The notes: generated by a model not told the origin, from the letters alone. A stretch of DNA of 64,000 bases from Gadus chalcogrammus (GCF_026213295.1 NC_079413.1:17931530-17995529), one strand, 5' to 3'; positions 23,843 through 33,367 are shown, numbered from the stretch's first letter. Made by a program: numbers and translations.

Positions 23843-24977
23843 CGCGTTTACATGGACACATCTGTTCCGCATAGATTTCTATGCGGAACAGAAAATGATC
23901 ATGTATAGGCCTACGCCTCATTCGGAATACAATTATCTGTTCGGCATAGATTCTATGCCGAATAGAAGTGGTGGTGTAGTCCGTTTTAATCGCCATGTAT
24001 ACACTTATTCCGTATAGATTGGGGTTTAATTTAGAGCAGCCGCAGTAGTTCGCCATTGGTCCACTGAGCTCCGTCTGTACTTTTAATCACACCGAACTTC
24101 ACCGCTGTCAAGGAAGTGGATTATTGCCTGATTCACGTCTTTGTTATCACTCCGTAAAAGTAGTCCGGTAAGCGTGTCCGGTTGCTTAGCGACGGGACAT
24201 GGGTGTTTATTAATGACGTGTCCGCGCGCGTCCGAAATAACTGTAAATGAGTAGGCTACTACTAGTACTTTTGCAGGCTGAACGTTAAAATACTTCTTAA
24301 CTTAGAGAGATGGCATCTGCAGTAGTGCGCAATTGGACCTTCGAGGATTCCTGGTCACTAAATTCCCGTAAGACCACTCTCTCCCACCAGTCTTGGCTGC
24401 GGACTCGCATCCAAATTCCTCTTGTTTGCGGCGGAGCTTAGGGTAAATATAAAGATCTGACGAGAAATTGACGTTGCTGCGCTGTCCTACTCCTTCTTAA
24501 TTGAAGGAGCAGGCAGAGAAAAGCTCTCTCCTGCTGTGCTTTCATTAAAATCAAATTTAAAATCCCCGATAGTGATAAGACATCCATTATGTCGCCGCCG
24601 GTCCAGAGATGTGTCAGGTGTGCGCGAGAGACATAACGGACACTTTTGTTACTGCCATGTATACAGTACATTCGGAACACATTTTAGGAACAGATCTATG
24701 CCGCATAGAAATCTATGCGGATCAGATGTGCCATGTAAACGCGGCTTATGTCAACAATGTATACGTCATGCGATTCCCCAAAAAATTCTGACATGCCAAA
24801 CATTTCGTCGTGGGGTTTTCGAACGTCGCAGACGAAAACATCGCAGATCGCAAGCATGTCACATTACAAGACCTCGTCTCGTCGCCGACTCCTCAAAATC
24901 GTGTACGATTCGCAAATTCGTCTGCGACGAAAGAATCGGGGAAAATCGGGCTGAAATCGTGTAGTCTGACCGGGCCA
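23201..24977. mobile_element. Element X, PIF/Harbinger-like, inserted in copy 1 with TTA duplication
   Basis: Left end TGGCCGGTTCAGACTACACG; the reverse complement of the right end is TGGCCCGGTCAGACTACACG. TTA flanks it at 23198-23200 and 24978-24980. Copy 2 of the host family shows the undisturbed junction TTCTTAACTTAGAGAGATGG at 24291-24310. Its interior includes two diverged copies of CAGGAAATCGGGGCTTGTCT, a (CTAT)n run at 23806-23840, and copy 2. Non-coding. Confidence 0.8.
23840..24746. mobile_element. MITE family Z, copy 2, nested inside element X
   Basis: Begins ATCCGCGTTTACATGGACAC and ends CCATGTAAACGCGGCT. It is collinear with copy 1 over about 900 bp (for example GGTGTTTATTAATGACGTGT and GAGAGATGGCATCTGCAGTA) and lacks the three insertions seen in copy 1. 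A member of the family therefore sits within an element that itself sits within another member. Confidence 0.8.
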
Positions 24978-25176
24978 TTAGAGAGATGGCAGCTGCAGTA
25001 GTGCGCAATTGGACCTTCGAGGATTCCTGGTCACTAAATTCCCGTAAGACCACTCTCTCCCACCAGTCTTGGCTGCGGACTCGCATCCAAATTCCTCTTG
25101 TTTGCGGCGGAGCATAGGGTAAATATAAAGTTCTGACGAGAAATTTACGTTGCTGCGCTGTCCTCCTCCTTCTTAA

Positions 25177-25450
25177 AGAGGACTTATTATACCACCAGGT
25201 GTGAGTGTGATTAGCCTTACAAGCCGTTTCGAAAATCGGCCTAATATGACATCACTAGTGGGTGTGTCCACCTAGATCTGCGCTGGATAGATGAGCAATG
25301 TTTACTTCAGTCCACTGGGTAGGCTGGTCGATAGATCTATCCAGCACAGATCTAGGTGGACACACCCACTAGTGATGTCATATTAGGCAGATTTTCGAAA
25401 CGGCTTGTAAGGCTAATCACACTCACACCTGGTGGTATAATAAGTCCCCT
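25177..25450. mobile_element. piggyBac-like MITE at TTAA, with its empty site in copy 2
   Basis: Starts AGAGGACTTATTATACCACC and ends in the complement of AGGGGACTTATTATACCACC. The inverted arms extend over 100 bp (CACTAGTGGGTGTGTCCACC and its complement). TTAA flanks it at 25173-25176 and 25451-25454, and the paralogous copy 2 has a single TTAA at 24497-24500 in the same context (CTTCTTAATTGAA). TTAA targets are diagnostic of piggyBac. Confidence 0.88.
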
Positions 25451-26191
25451 TTAATTGAAAGAGCAGGCAGAGAAAAACTCTCTCCTGCTGTGCTTTCATT
25501 AAAATCAAATTTAAAATCCCCGATAGTGATAAGACATCCATCATGTCACCGCCGTTCCAGAGACGTGTCAGGTGTGCGCGAGAGACATAACGGACACTTT
25601 TGTTACTGCCATGTAAACAGTACATTCGGAACACATTTTAGGAACAGATCTATGCCGCATAGAAATCTATGCCGCATAGATCTGCCATGTAAACGCGGCT
25701 AATGGTCCGAAATATTTCCCATTAGATCGACATGCCACTATGCCGACGGTTGAATGTTCCAAAACGGAACCCATTGGTCCGAAGGTCCGTTCGTCCGACT
25801 TTTCAAAAAGGAGGCGCATTAGGCCGACGGTTCAATATGCCGAATAGGCCAAGGCGCAATTCCACATGCGTTATTATGAAACCAAAAATAAAAGACGATG
25901 TAGGCTAAGTTCCAGCAGTGCACTTCACCAAGCCAGACTGTTGCTGTAGGCTTGAACGGTCACAAGAGGTGAATTTATGAAGCGCACGTTATACAAGGAA
26001 TTATAGCCACTTTTCCCGCAAAGAAGTCAAACGGTGAGTGAAAAACAAATAAAAATGTTATCTTTAGTAGCTAGCTATGTGTGGCCCTATATGTGTTGTT
26101 TACTGTGTTTGCAGTGGGCTTTTAGTCTAAATAATTTCGCTGTTATTGATTTAGTCAAACTTATAGGCCTACCTCATACCGTGTACTTAGT

Positions 26192-26194
<3 letters not shown>

Positions 26195-26268
<74 letters not shown>
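26195..26268. repeat. (GT)n microsatellite
   Basis: Pure GT run of about 74 bp in the interior of element Y. A GA-rich run (GAGAGAGCGAGAGAGCAAGA) follows at 26372-26432. Confidence 0.95.
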
Positions 26269-26269
<1 letters not shown>

Positions 26270-26655
26270 GAGAATTAGACCTCCGCTGAAACACTGTGTC
26301 GAAGTGAAGCGTTGTCACTTAGCTCTCCAATATTCATCGTGAACGTGATATGTAGGCCTAGGTTGTATTTTGGAGAGAATGAGAGAGAGCGAGAGAGCAA
26401 GAGAGAGCGAGAGAGAGCAAGAGCGCGAGCGAGGTATAAAACTCTTAATATGTAGGCCTATTCGGCATATTGAACCGTCGGCCTTATGCGCCTCCTTTTT
26501 GAAAATTCGGACAAACGGACCTTCGGAACAATGGGTTCCGTTTTCGTAACATTGAACCGTCGGCATAGTTGCATGTCGATCTAATGAAAAATATTTCGGA
26601 CCATTGAGACGTCGGAACAATGAGGTGTAGGGATTACGGGCAGGCCCCATGAATC

Positions 26656-27360
26656 AAGGGACCCGTCCACAGCCCGCTTAAACAGCTGCAATACCAGGCT
26701 TGGCCGCGGAGCACTGGTGGATTGCAGAAGTGTGCACTGTTCCTGGGGGCTTGCTTGAAACAAACGGCACTCACGAGGTAAGCTGGAGGTTGTATTGATG
26801 TAAAATGTTTCATTTCCTTGATCAATTTTTTTTTTATTAATTTTGAATGTTACATTTTCTATGTTAATCCCAAATAAATTGTGGACATTCCTAAACGAAA
26901 GCTAGTTTTCGCGGTTATTCAGCTTTTTCTCCTCCGGAAAAACACGACCGCATTGCATTGTGGTATACGGGAGTAGCGTGTAGGGAACATCGTATGTCCA
27001 CTCACATTTTGGGAATTTAACTGCACTATATATGAAATTAACCACTGAGAATTCGAACACCACTACAAAATGGCGAGCACCCTATTTAGTGCACTCAGAC
27101 ATGCAAACGGCGCGCTTTTTGGCGCGAGTCGCTTTTTTATCATACATTTTGGGGACCTGTGTGGTTAGTGCAGATCCGAAGAGTTTTTCTTTTGGGGGGG
27201 GGGGGGGGGGGGGGGGTGTCGATCGGTGCGTCGATCGGTGCTCTGATTGACTGACCCCCGTGCCTTCGAGGTAAAGAAAAGTGATTCCGGAAATGATTTT
27301 GTTTTGGGACCAATCACAGCCCTTGCCGTTGCGTCAAAATATTGGATGCGCATAGCGCAC
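26656..27360. other. Non-coding stretch with a G run
   Basis: 26690-26790 is non-repetitive and ends in a donor-like CACGAGGTAAGC, but no supporting exon is recognisable. 26880-27060 resembles a MITE end (CATCGTATGTCCACTCACAT). A G run lies at 27196-27216. Confidence 0.3.
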
Positions 27361-27362
27361 GG

Positions 27363-28170
27363 TAGAGCTTGGATCGGGCTCAGAAAATCCAGCCCGACCC
27401 CGAGCCCGTGCACGTTCTGTCCGAGCCCGGCCCGACCCGACACATTAACTGTAATTAGGAGCCCTAGCCCGATTCAACTCGACAATTATTTTAACATATA
27501 TGTAACTTTGTACACATTTGTTACTAGGCTTACTCAGCTAAATATATATGTAAGGGATAATGTATAGAACGCCGGTCATTATCGGGAAAATAAGACCCGA
27601 TAGGGCGAACAGTACACCGACGCGCAGCAGAGGCGTCTTGCTTCGCCCTGAAGGGGCTTATTTTCGATAATGACCGGCGACGTTCTATACATGATCCCGC
27701 TTATTACACGGCTACTTGCCAAAGATAAAAAAATAACTTCACATGGTGCGCCTTTTTACAATTTATTCGTTACCAGCATTCATTCATCATTTTTTCACAA
27801 TGTCTTGTTTTTAAAAGATTTATGATGACTTTATGCTCTGTAAGGTGACTTTGGGTGCCTTGAAAGGCGCCTCTAAATTAATGTATTATTATTATTATTC
27901 GTAGTGTTGATCAGCAGAGCAATAATAAATTGTCCGCAAAGATGGTGACGTCACTTAGCAACGGAAGACACTGGGGTTAACAAGTCACCGGACTAGCTTC
28001 CAAAGTGAACGGAGCGTTCCACGGCATTGAGAAGACCTGTGTAATAAAGGCCTATTATATTTCTGTTTATGGCATAGATTTCTCCTCAGATTAGGCCAAT
28101 AAACCAATGATACAAATAAAAATAAAAACGCTCGATCAAAAGCCCGGCCTGACCCGGCCCGAGGATAGTG
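27363..28170. mobile_element. Probable hAT remnant with GCCCGA-rich ends and an internal foldback
   Basis: Near 27363, TAGAGCTTGGATCGGGCTCA is followed by CCCGACCCCGAGCCCG; near 28140, GCCCGGCCTGACCCGGCCCG is the opposite-facing counterpart. The foldback at 27560-27692 pairs TGTATAGAACG and CGCCGGTCATTATCG with their complements around a centre containing ACCGACGCGCAGCAG. Boundaries are not exact. Confidence 0.45.
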
Positions 28171-28309
28171 GGGGGAAATATCGGAGAAGGATGCACTTAT
28201 TGTACAGCAGGACGCAGGGTGCAAGTGCAGTTGGAAGTGGTCATCATGGCTAATATTAGAAGGCACGATTAAGGTGAATACAGTGAAGCATAACTTTCCA
28301 CTGTCTGAC

Positions 28310-28480
28310 TTTTTCAAAAAAAATTAGAAAAAAGGATGTGCTAAATGCACACTCTGCATTAAAGAAATTAATTATGCCAGCAGGGTTGTACATGCCCTGT
28401 ATGCACACTGTAAGGCAGACATTCATCGGAGGAAAGTGACAACAACAATAAGTACACAAAGTATTGCACAGCTTCTCCGA
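28310..28480 (+). pseudogene. BED/C2H2-type zinc finger fragment of a dead hAT transposase
   Basis: One frame reads CAKCTLCIKEINYASR followed by HALYAHCKADIHRRK. CxxC with a downstream H and H in a small domain is the pattern of the DNA-binding finger at the start of many hAT transposases. No downstream transposase catalytic part follows. Stop codons precede it. Confidence 0.5.
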
Positions 28481-28818
28481 AACCCTCTTCCAGAAACCCC
28501 CTAAGCAGCAGATAAGATCAGGGAGAGTGCCAGGCCTACACTGCCAGTACCTGTACCTGTGATCACATATCCAATGCAGAGGTGTGTGTTTGTGAAAATA
28601 AATTAACTTAGTTTAAAAAGTCACTTTAACTGAGTAACTAATATATTTTTTATCTTTCTAGGCATATAGCATAGGCCTTCTCATGATAATAGGATATCAT
28701 GCCGTCATATTTTTTCAGACTTCGGGTAGCTCTCTCTTTTTTTGTCATACATGTGTTTGCATCCCTGGCACTATATCCGTGATAGGGAACGATTTCGAAC
28801 ACAGCTAGTGTGTAGTAT
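28481..28818. other. Non-coding stretch
   Basis: No frame or repeat recognised; AT-rich, ending in the palindrome. Confidence 0.35.
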
Positions 28819-28846
28819 GTAATGAAGAACACGTGTTCTTCATTAC
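28819..28846. repeat. Perfect 28-bp palindrome centred on CACGTG
   Basis: GTAATGAAGAACAC followed immediately by its exact reverse complement GTGTTCTTCATTAC, with no spacer. It abuts a second inverted repeat (CACGGTGGCAG at 28845-28855 and CTGCCACCGTG at about 28908-28918). Confidence 0.95.
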
Positions 28847-28979
28847 ACGGTGGCAGTCAATTATATGCATTGAGCTGACGCTTTTGGTAGCTAATGAATG
28901 TCATTTTCTGCCACCGTGTGATGTCAAACACGCTTGGCGCGGTGCCCAACACACGTGTCCACTGTGTTGACGACCTGCA

Positions 28980-29145
28980 GCGCTTTGCTGCCCCCATGTG
29001 TCTGACAAGTAGGTGGTTTATCACGGTGCTGACCTCGTGTGGGGACCAGTAGGCGGTGTAGCGTGGTGCTGCCCCCGTGTGGTGACGAGTGTGCGGTGCG
29101 GGGCTTTGCTGCCTCAGTGTGGTGACAAGTGGGCGGTGCACCACT
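28980..29145. repeat. Minisatellite, about 40-bp unit, four copies
   Basis: Units of the form GTGCTGCCCCCGTGTGGTGA followed by CGAGTGTGCGGTG recur at 28988, 29029, 29069 and 29107 with moderate divergence. The reading frames over it are repeat artefacts. Confidence 0.8.
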
Positions 29146-29441
29146 GTGAGGGAAAAACGTGCAATAAAACGTTGTTATCAATCGATAATCAGGTAAACCA
29201 CAACGTTTACACAGCCAGTTAACCTTAATTCGAACAGCATTAAGCTGCTGGAGTGATGGTCGAAGATGTAAGCATTCTATTACTAGTTTGGTTCAGGTCT
29301 CATCTTTCAATGTTGAAATTGTTGTGATAATGTTCACCAAGTGGCCCGTGATTATATTATAGCGACGTAGTGGGTACATACATATCGATGTCCACAGCTA
29401 CAACCACTCAAATAATTAATTTAAATTCAAAAATGTAATTC

Positions 29442-29526
29442 GTTGTCGGCAGGATTCGAACCTGCGCGGGAAGATCCCAATGGATTTATAGTCCATCGCC
29501 TTCGTCCACCACTCGGCCAAAGCACG
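29442..29526 (-). tRNA. tRNA-Ser-like locus with an ATA anticodon loop, probably a pseudogene
   Basis: The minus strand gives an 85-nt class II (long variable arm) tRNA body. The D-arm begins GGCCGAGTGGT, the anticodon arm is ATGGA-CTATAAA-TCCAT, the variable arm GGG-ATCTT-CCC, and the T-arm GCAGGTTCGAATCCTGC is perfect. The body matches eukaryotic tRNA-Ser, in which the loop is CTAGAAA (anticodon AGA); here it is CTATAAA, so the formal anticodon is ATA. The D-loop is four bases too long and the 5' strand of the acceptor stem does not pair with CGACAAC. A TTTTT terminator lies about 10 bases downstream. The damaged acceptor stem argues for a pseudogene. Confidence 0.7.
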
Positions 29527-29772
29527 GGCATAAAGGCCAGCTTGAAGGGGGGAAAGAGGGAAGAAGAGAAAAGAAAAAGAGGAGAAAATGATTGACAACA
29601 GGTGAAATTCTTAGCTTTTAATATGCAAAATAATGCTTTTTGAAGAATAAACATACTTAATAAGTGATTTATTGGTTGACCTGCAAGCCATTAACATAGA
29701 ATATCTTGAAATTGCCCTGTTTTGTTTGTTATTAATACGTTTTAAATGATGTATTCGTTTCAACAGTTGCAC

Positions 29773-29843
29773 ACTCTTACCAGGATTTGCACCTGGAGTC
29801 TCCCACCCCAAGGATGGACGTGTTACTATTACACCACAAGAGT
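29773..29843 (-). tRNA. tRNA-like locus, Gln-like D-arm, formal anticodon TTG
   Basis: The minus strand folds into a 71-nt cloverleaf: acceptor ACTCTTG / TAAGAGT (seven pairs, one G-U), D-arm GTGT-AATAGTA-ACAC, anticodon arm TCCAT-CCTTGGG-GTGGG (pairs include two G-U), variable AGACT, T-arm CCAGG-TGCAAAT-CCTGG. The loop places TTG (Gln) at 34-36. Two invariant positions are wrong: position 33 is C rather than U, and the T-loop has G in place of U55. It may be a tRNA-derived repeat or a decayed gene. It lies about 250 bp from the Ser-like locus on the same strand. Confidence 0.55.
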
Positions 29844-30050
29844 TGTATTTTTGTTGTTGTTTTTATTTTTGCAAATAGTTGCCTAAGCAACTATTCTGTT
29901 TTTGTTTTTTTGCAAATAGTTGCAATGGCAACTAATTATTATTATTTTTTGCAACAGCAAATATACTTATTTTTCAACCAGTGAACGTTAACATATTCTC
30001 TGATAAGAAATAAAAAATATTACAATAAAAAATAATGTCTATTGGGGTAA

Positions 30051-30659
30051 TTACAAGGAGCTTCTCCACTCCTCAAGCATCTGTCCGGATGCAGGGCAGT
30101 ACCATTTTCCACGTAACTGAGAGTGTCCAGTTTGCTTGGATTTGGGTTGAACACAGCTTACACTCATAGTGGTAGCTCTCTTTAGCCGGTCGCTTCTTTG
30201 GGGGCTCACCTTTCCTCATTCGCTCCTGGTTTCTCAAGGGCTGCCTTGTGTAATCGCCATTCACGCTGGCGATTAAGGTGACCTAGTGCCTCTGGGTGTG
30301 CTTGGTGAGGGAGCATAGGTTGGTCAGGACAGTAGGAGGTGGATGACCAGCCCTGGGAGGATGCTGAGGGTGGTGGTTGGGTGGCAGACCAGCCCTGGTT
30401 GGACGCTGAGGGTGGTGGTTGGGTGGAAGACCAAACATGGGAGTGTGCAAGGGGTGCCTGGTAAGTGGACCAGCCTTGAGTGTGAAGCTGGGGGGTAGCT
30501 GATGGGCAGAGGATTACTCCTGGGAGTGTTCCCGGGGGTGCCTGAAGAAAAGAAGTCCAGCTCTGGTAGTTTGTTGGGGGTGGCTGGTAGGTAGAGGACC
30601 AGATCTCCATACAGCTGTTTCCAGAGGAAGCAGCATCATGCTTGGTTAAGCTCCCCCAC
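30051..30659 (-). pseudogene. DUF6729-like part B, C-terminal exon with zinc ribbon
   Basis: Three Trp/Pro/Gln-rich units (QGWSSTQPPPSAS type, about 60 bp each) are followed by a basic stretch (EPPKKRPAKESY) and HYECKLCSTQ. A one-base frameshift near 30120 then leads to SKQTGHSQLRGKWYCPASGQ and a TAA at 30051. CxxC...H...C is a zinc-ribbon pattern and is the usual end of this family. The frameshift breaks the ribbon. Confidence 0.6.
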
Positions 30660-31004
30660 CTGTGTGTGGAATGGCACATGGTATAGGTGTCCTGGAACTG
30701 TGGTCGCTGGCGGACTTTTGCCTCACCTCAAGTTCTCAGGCTCCTGGAACTCCAAAAGGGAGTCTGAGCAGACACACTCACTGACCCTGTGGTGTTCGGG
30801 ATCCTGGCTGCTTGGCCGTGAGTCATGTACAGTCTGTGGGACTATACATGACTCCCACATTATGATATGATCTGGACCTGTGAACAAGGATGTAAAGTCG
30901 TCAATAGGGTCAATAGGGATTGCAATAAAGTAGTTGTTGTGTGTGCTGTCTCTTAATCAATGATTTGTATTGAACCAAAATGATAGCAAATTGTGGTCAA
31001 GCAC

Positions 31005-31746
31005 CTCTCTGCCAGCCATCTGTCCATGAGGCAGAGCCACTTGGCCTCCTCGGTGCTCTCCACGGTCCTCCTGATGCCTTTCCTTTCTTCCTAGCCTTCT
31101 GGGTGGTAGCTAACGGTGGAAGAGACATCCATATTCTTCATTCATTCCATGGAATGTATGTTTAATTCTGGTGTACAAAATAATTACTATTTTGTACCTC
31201 GAATGCGTCGTGTCCATGACATGGAGAGCTGTATATAGCTGGACTATGTCCACCTCCTCCTTCAATGACAAGGCAGTGATGGTGCGATTCAAGCCAACTA
31301 GGTAGCCTGCCAGGCTATCAACCGCATCCTCCTTGAGTCAAATTGGCTGGTCTGAAAATTGATAAGTGAGAAAAAGAAAACCAAGCAAATAAATGTACGA
31401 CCTTGTTATCTACATCTGTGAGCGAATGCTGATTTACATTCATTATCTATTAAAATGTAACCACATTTACTTCAGTTAAATATTGTGTATGTTGAGTAAG
31501 GCGATTACAGAAAAGTGTTATTGACCTCTGTGACGAGGGGTCCGGGTTCAGCGTCACGCCACCACAGACCTAGGAGATCACCAGCCCCTATCGCATCGGA
31601 CTGAGCACAGAATGTAGTAATGCTGAGGGGGTCATCTGCTCTCCTCCTCCCAAGTACCTCGAGGGACCTCAGGACCTGATTTGGAGCCAGCAGGTCCACC
31701 GTCTGGTGGTCTGGTGCCAATAAATACTCCACTGCTATGCGCTCGC
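31005..31746 (-). pseudogene. DUF6729-like part B, downstream exons
   Basis: Exon 31746-31526: GERIAVEYLLAPDHQTVDLL, VLRSLEVLGRRRADDPLSIT and LVTE, paralogous to the part A exon at 33904. Exon 31331-31198: EDAVDSLAGYLVGLNRTITA, SLKEEVDIVQLYTALHVMD, matching the family's coiled C-terminal region. Exon 31098-31005: KARKKGKASGGPWRAPRRPS, basic. The junction into the last of these does not keep phase as drawn, so a small exon or indel is missed. Confidence 0.55.
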
Positions 31747-31902
31747 CTGTAACCAGTAAACACACAAGACGGAAGAAAGGACATACATACACACTCAATC
31801 TCTTACATGAATAGGCCACAATCTTCGCGCAACAGAAATGCATGTCCCTCTGAATGGGAGGGGGTGCCTAGAAATAGGAGGAGGGGATGTAATACTCTGG
31901 TC

Positions 31903-31954
31903 CAGGGCCGGAGTAGGCGGTCGCCTAGCTCGCCTATGCCGATCGCCGGCCCTG
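31903..31954. mobile_element. 52-bp micro-hAT with perfect 8-bp target duplication
   Basis: CAGGGCCGGAGTAGGCGG at the left and CCGATCGCCGGCCCTG at the right form inverted ends of a 52-bp insert. It is flanked by CTCTGGTC at 31895-31902 and 31955-31962. The terminal CAGGGCCGG is a known type of hAT end. Nothing but the termini is left. Confidence 0.8.
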
Positions 31955-31964
31955 CTCTGGTCAA

Positions 31965-32495
31965 TCAGTGTTGCTCTGAGATCTCTAGTGTGGGCTTCGG
32001 TGGTGATGGCGTTGGCTTCGGTGTTAGTACTGTTGGCTTTTGCATTGATGGCATAACGAATCCTGCATAGTGAACCTGTTGAATATGGTTCAAAAGACCA
32101 ACAGTACCCTGCACCTTGGCCCCACAGGTGTCACACGTCTCCTGTGTATGGTGGTCAGTCAGGTGCTCTGAAAAATGTGCTGCCTCCACAAGCTGGTTGC
32201 ACCCGTAGCACTGCACTTCCTCTTCACCTCTTCTCCCTGCCTCCTCGTCTCCTCTCCCTGCCTCTGCCTCTGTGTGGGACCGGGCTCCCCCTGCATCCGT
32301 GACTCCTCTCCTTGTCTCCGTGTCTCTTCTCCCTGCCTCCTTGTCTCCTCTCCCTGCCTCTGCCTCTGTGTGGGACCGGGCTCCCCCTGCATCCGTGTCT
32401 CCTCTTCCTGCCTCTGAGCCGACTCGGACTCGCCCTGCCTCCGTCTCAACTACTCCTGCCTCACTGGACCCAGCTCCTGATGACAGATCTGCTGG
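31965..32495 (-). pseudogene. DUF6729-like part B, second zinc-finger exon
   Basis: Starts PADLSSGAGSSEAGVV after a C-rich acceptor, continues through Arg/Glu/Ala-rich repeats (EAGRGDTDAGGARSH), then two fingers: VQCYGCNQLVEAAHFSEHLT and CDTCGAKVQGTVGLLNHIQQ. A Pro-rich tail ends in TGA at 31965. No DUF6729 core follows, unlike part A. The RC-rich repeats also open long frames on the other strand (shadows). Confidence 0.55.
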
Positions 32496-32705
32496 CTGGG
32501 GGGGGGGGTACACAAAGAGGGGCCATGCTACATACACCTAAGAATCCTACACTACTAGTTTTTCTCCAGTTGTTAAAATACATCAGGCATTACTGCAAAA
32601 TCACTGAAGCCCACCAGGGGAAAAAACAAGCAAACCTGTAAACAATCAATTAGTAAATAACTCACTTAACTTCTGGAACCCACAGGGGAAAATAATTTCA
32701 CATAC

Positions 32706-32915
32706 CTTTTGGAACCCACAGGAGCACTGAAGGCTTCTCCCGAACAGATCCTTACTAGCACTATGGCTCTGCAGGGGGCAAGCATCGATACTCTCCAAGG
32801 CCTTTTTCCATTTCTTGGCCCCTGGCCGTTTGCCAGTCGAGAAGCGGTATTGGCCCTGGGCATATTTTATGCAGAGGTCCCTCCAGTAGCTGTCTGACTT
32901 CCCTGTCTTAGTCAT
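32706..32915 (-). pseudogene. DUF6729-like part B, second copy of the N-terminal module
   Basis: An exact 70-codon exon (acceptor TTCGCAG, donor GTATGT): MTKTGKSDSYWRDLCIKYAQ, YRFSTGKRPGAKKWKKALES, DACPLQS, LQCSCGFQK. It is homologous to the module at 36901-37150 but clearly diverged, so the duplication is old. The ATG directly follows the acceptor, so it can be an internal exon joined to 33368 in frame. Confidence 0.65.
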
Positions 32916-33000
32916 CTGCGAACATTAAATATAAAACAGGTTAATGTCGAGCTAGGCTATGTGTGTACAGACAGACCGAGTGGAGGAAATTATTATAATA

Positions 33001-33021
33001 TGTGTGTGTGTGTGGGTGTGT

Positions 33022-33066
<45 letters not shown>

Positions 33067-33107
33067 TGTGGGTGTGTGTGTGTGTGTGTGTGTGTGTGGT
33101 ATGTTTT
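33001..33107. repeat. Interrupted (GT)n microsatellite
   Basis: GT runs broken by GTGG steps, in the intron between the last part A exon and the first part B exon. Confidence 0.95.
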
Positions 33108-33367
33108 GCCGGACTGTTTTATTATTGTTAATAATTAAACTTGGCACAAGCATGTCATAGGCTACATCTGGACACATCTGCCAACATATAACCAGGCTCC
33201 ATTACCGGAGGGGACGAACCCTGGCACAATTATTTCACATCATGTTCGGACCTCGTTTGCATCACACCTAGTGTCCTGTTACAATAATTGAACCAATAAA
33301 GCTGATATTAAACATCTGATATATAAAAAAGCCCACATTTCTAACGGTGAAACATTATCCACTTTAC

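Larger units (their letters stand above)
22158..25700. mobile_element. MITE family Z, copy 1 (AGCCGCG ends), inserted in element Y
   Basis: Begins AGCCGCGTTTACATGGACAC and ends CCATGTAAACGCGGCT. It is flanked by AAT at 22155-22157 and 25701-25703, and the intact arm of Y shows a single AAT at this spot (GTCTCAATGGTCCG in reverse at 26590). Sub-terminal GCCGCATAGAAATCTATGCG palindromes are characteristic. The copy is broken into four parts by three insertions: about 22192-22800, 23201-24977 and 25177-25450. Confidence 0.8.
22111..26648. mobile_element. Element Y: long-inverted-repeat element, heavily invaded
   Basis: The left end (GAGTGCCATGCCGTAATTCC) and the reverse complement of the right end (GGGGCCTGCCCGTAATCCC) match. 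The arms contain the repeated phrase CCGACGGTTCAATATGCCGA and run about 190 bp. ATGAATC flanks both ends (22104-22110 and 26649-26655), a probable 7-8-bp target duplication. The left arm is broken at 22158 by copy 1 and resumes at 25701; the right arm (26450-26648) is intact and shows the uninterrupted sequence. The interior 25850-26450 has no long coding frame. Superfamily not identified. Confidence 0.7.

Noticed and set aside
26690..26775. Exon ending in CACGAGGTAAGC
   Set aside because: A donor-like site alone, without acceptor, frame or homology.
32175..32641. Plus-strand frames of 80-109 codons opposite the zinc-finger exon
   Set aside because: Shadows of the Arg/Glu/Ala repeat on the minus strand; no motif on the plus strand.
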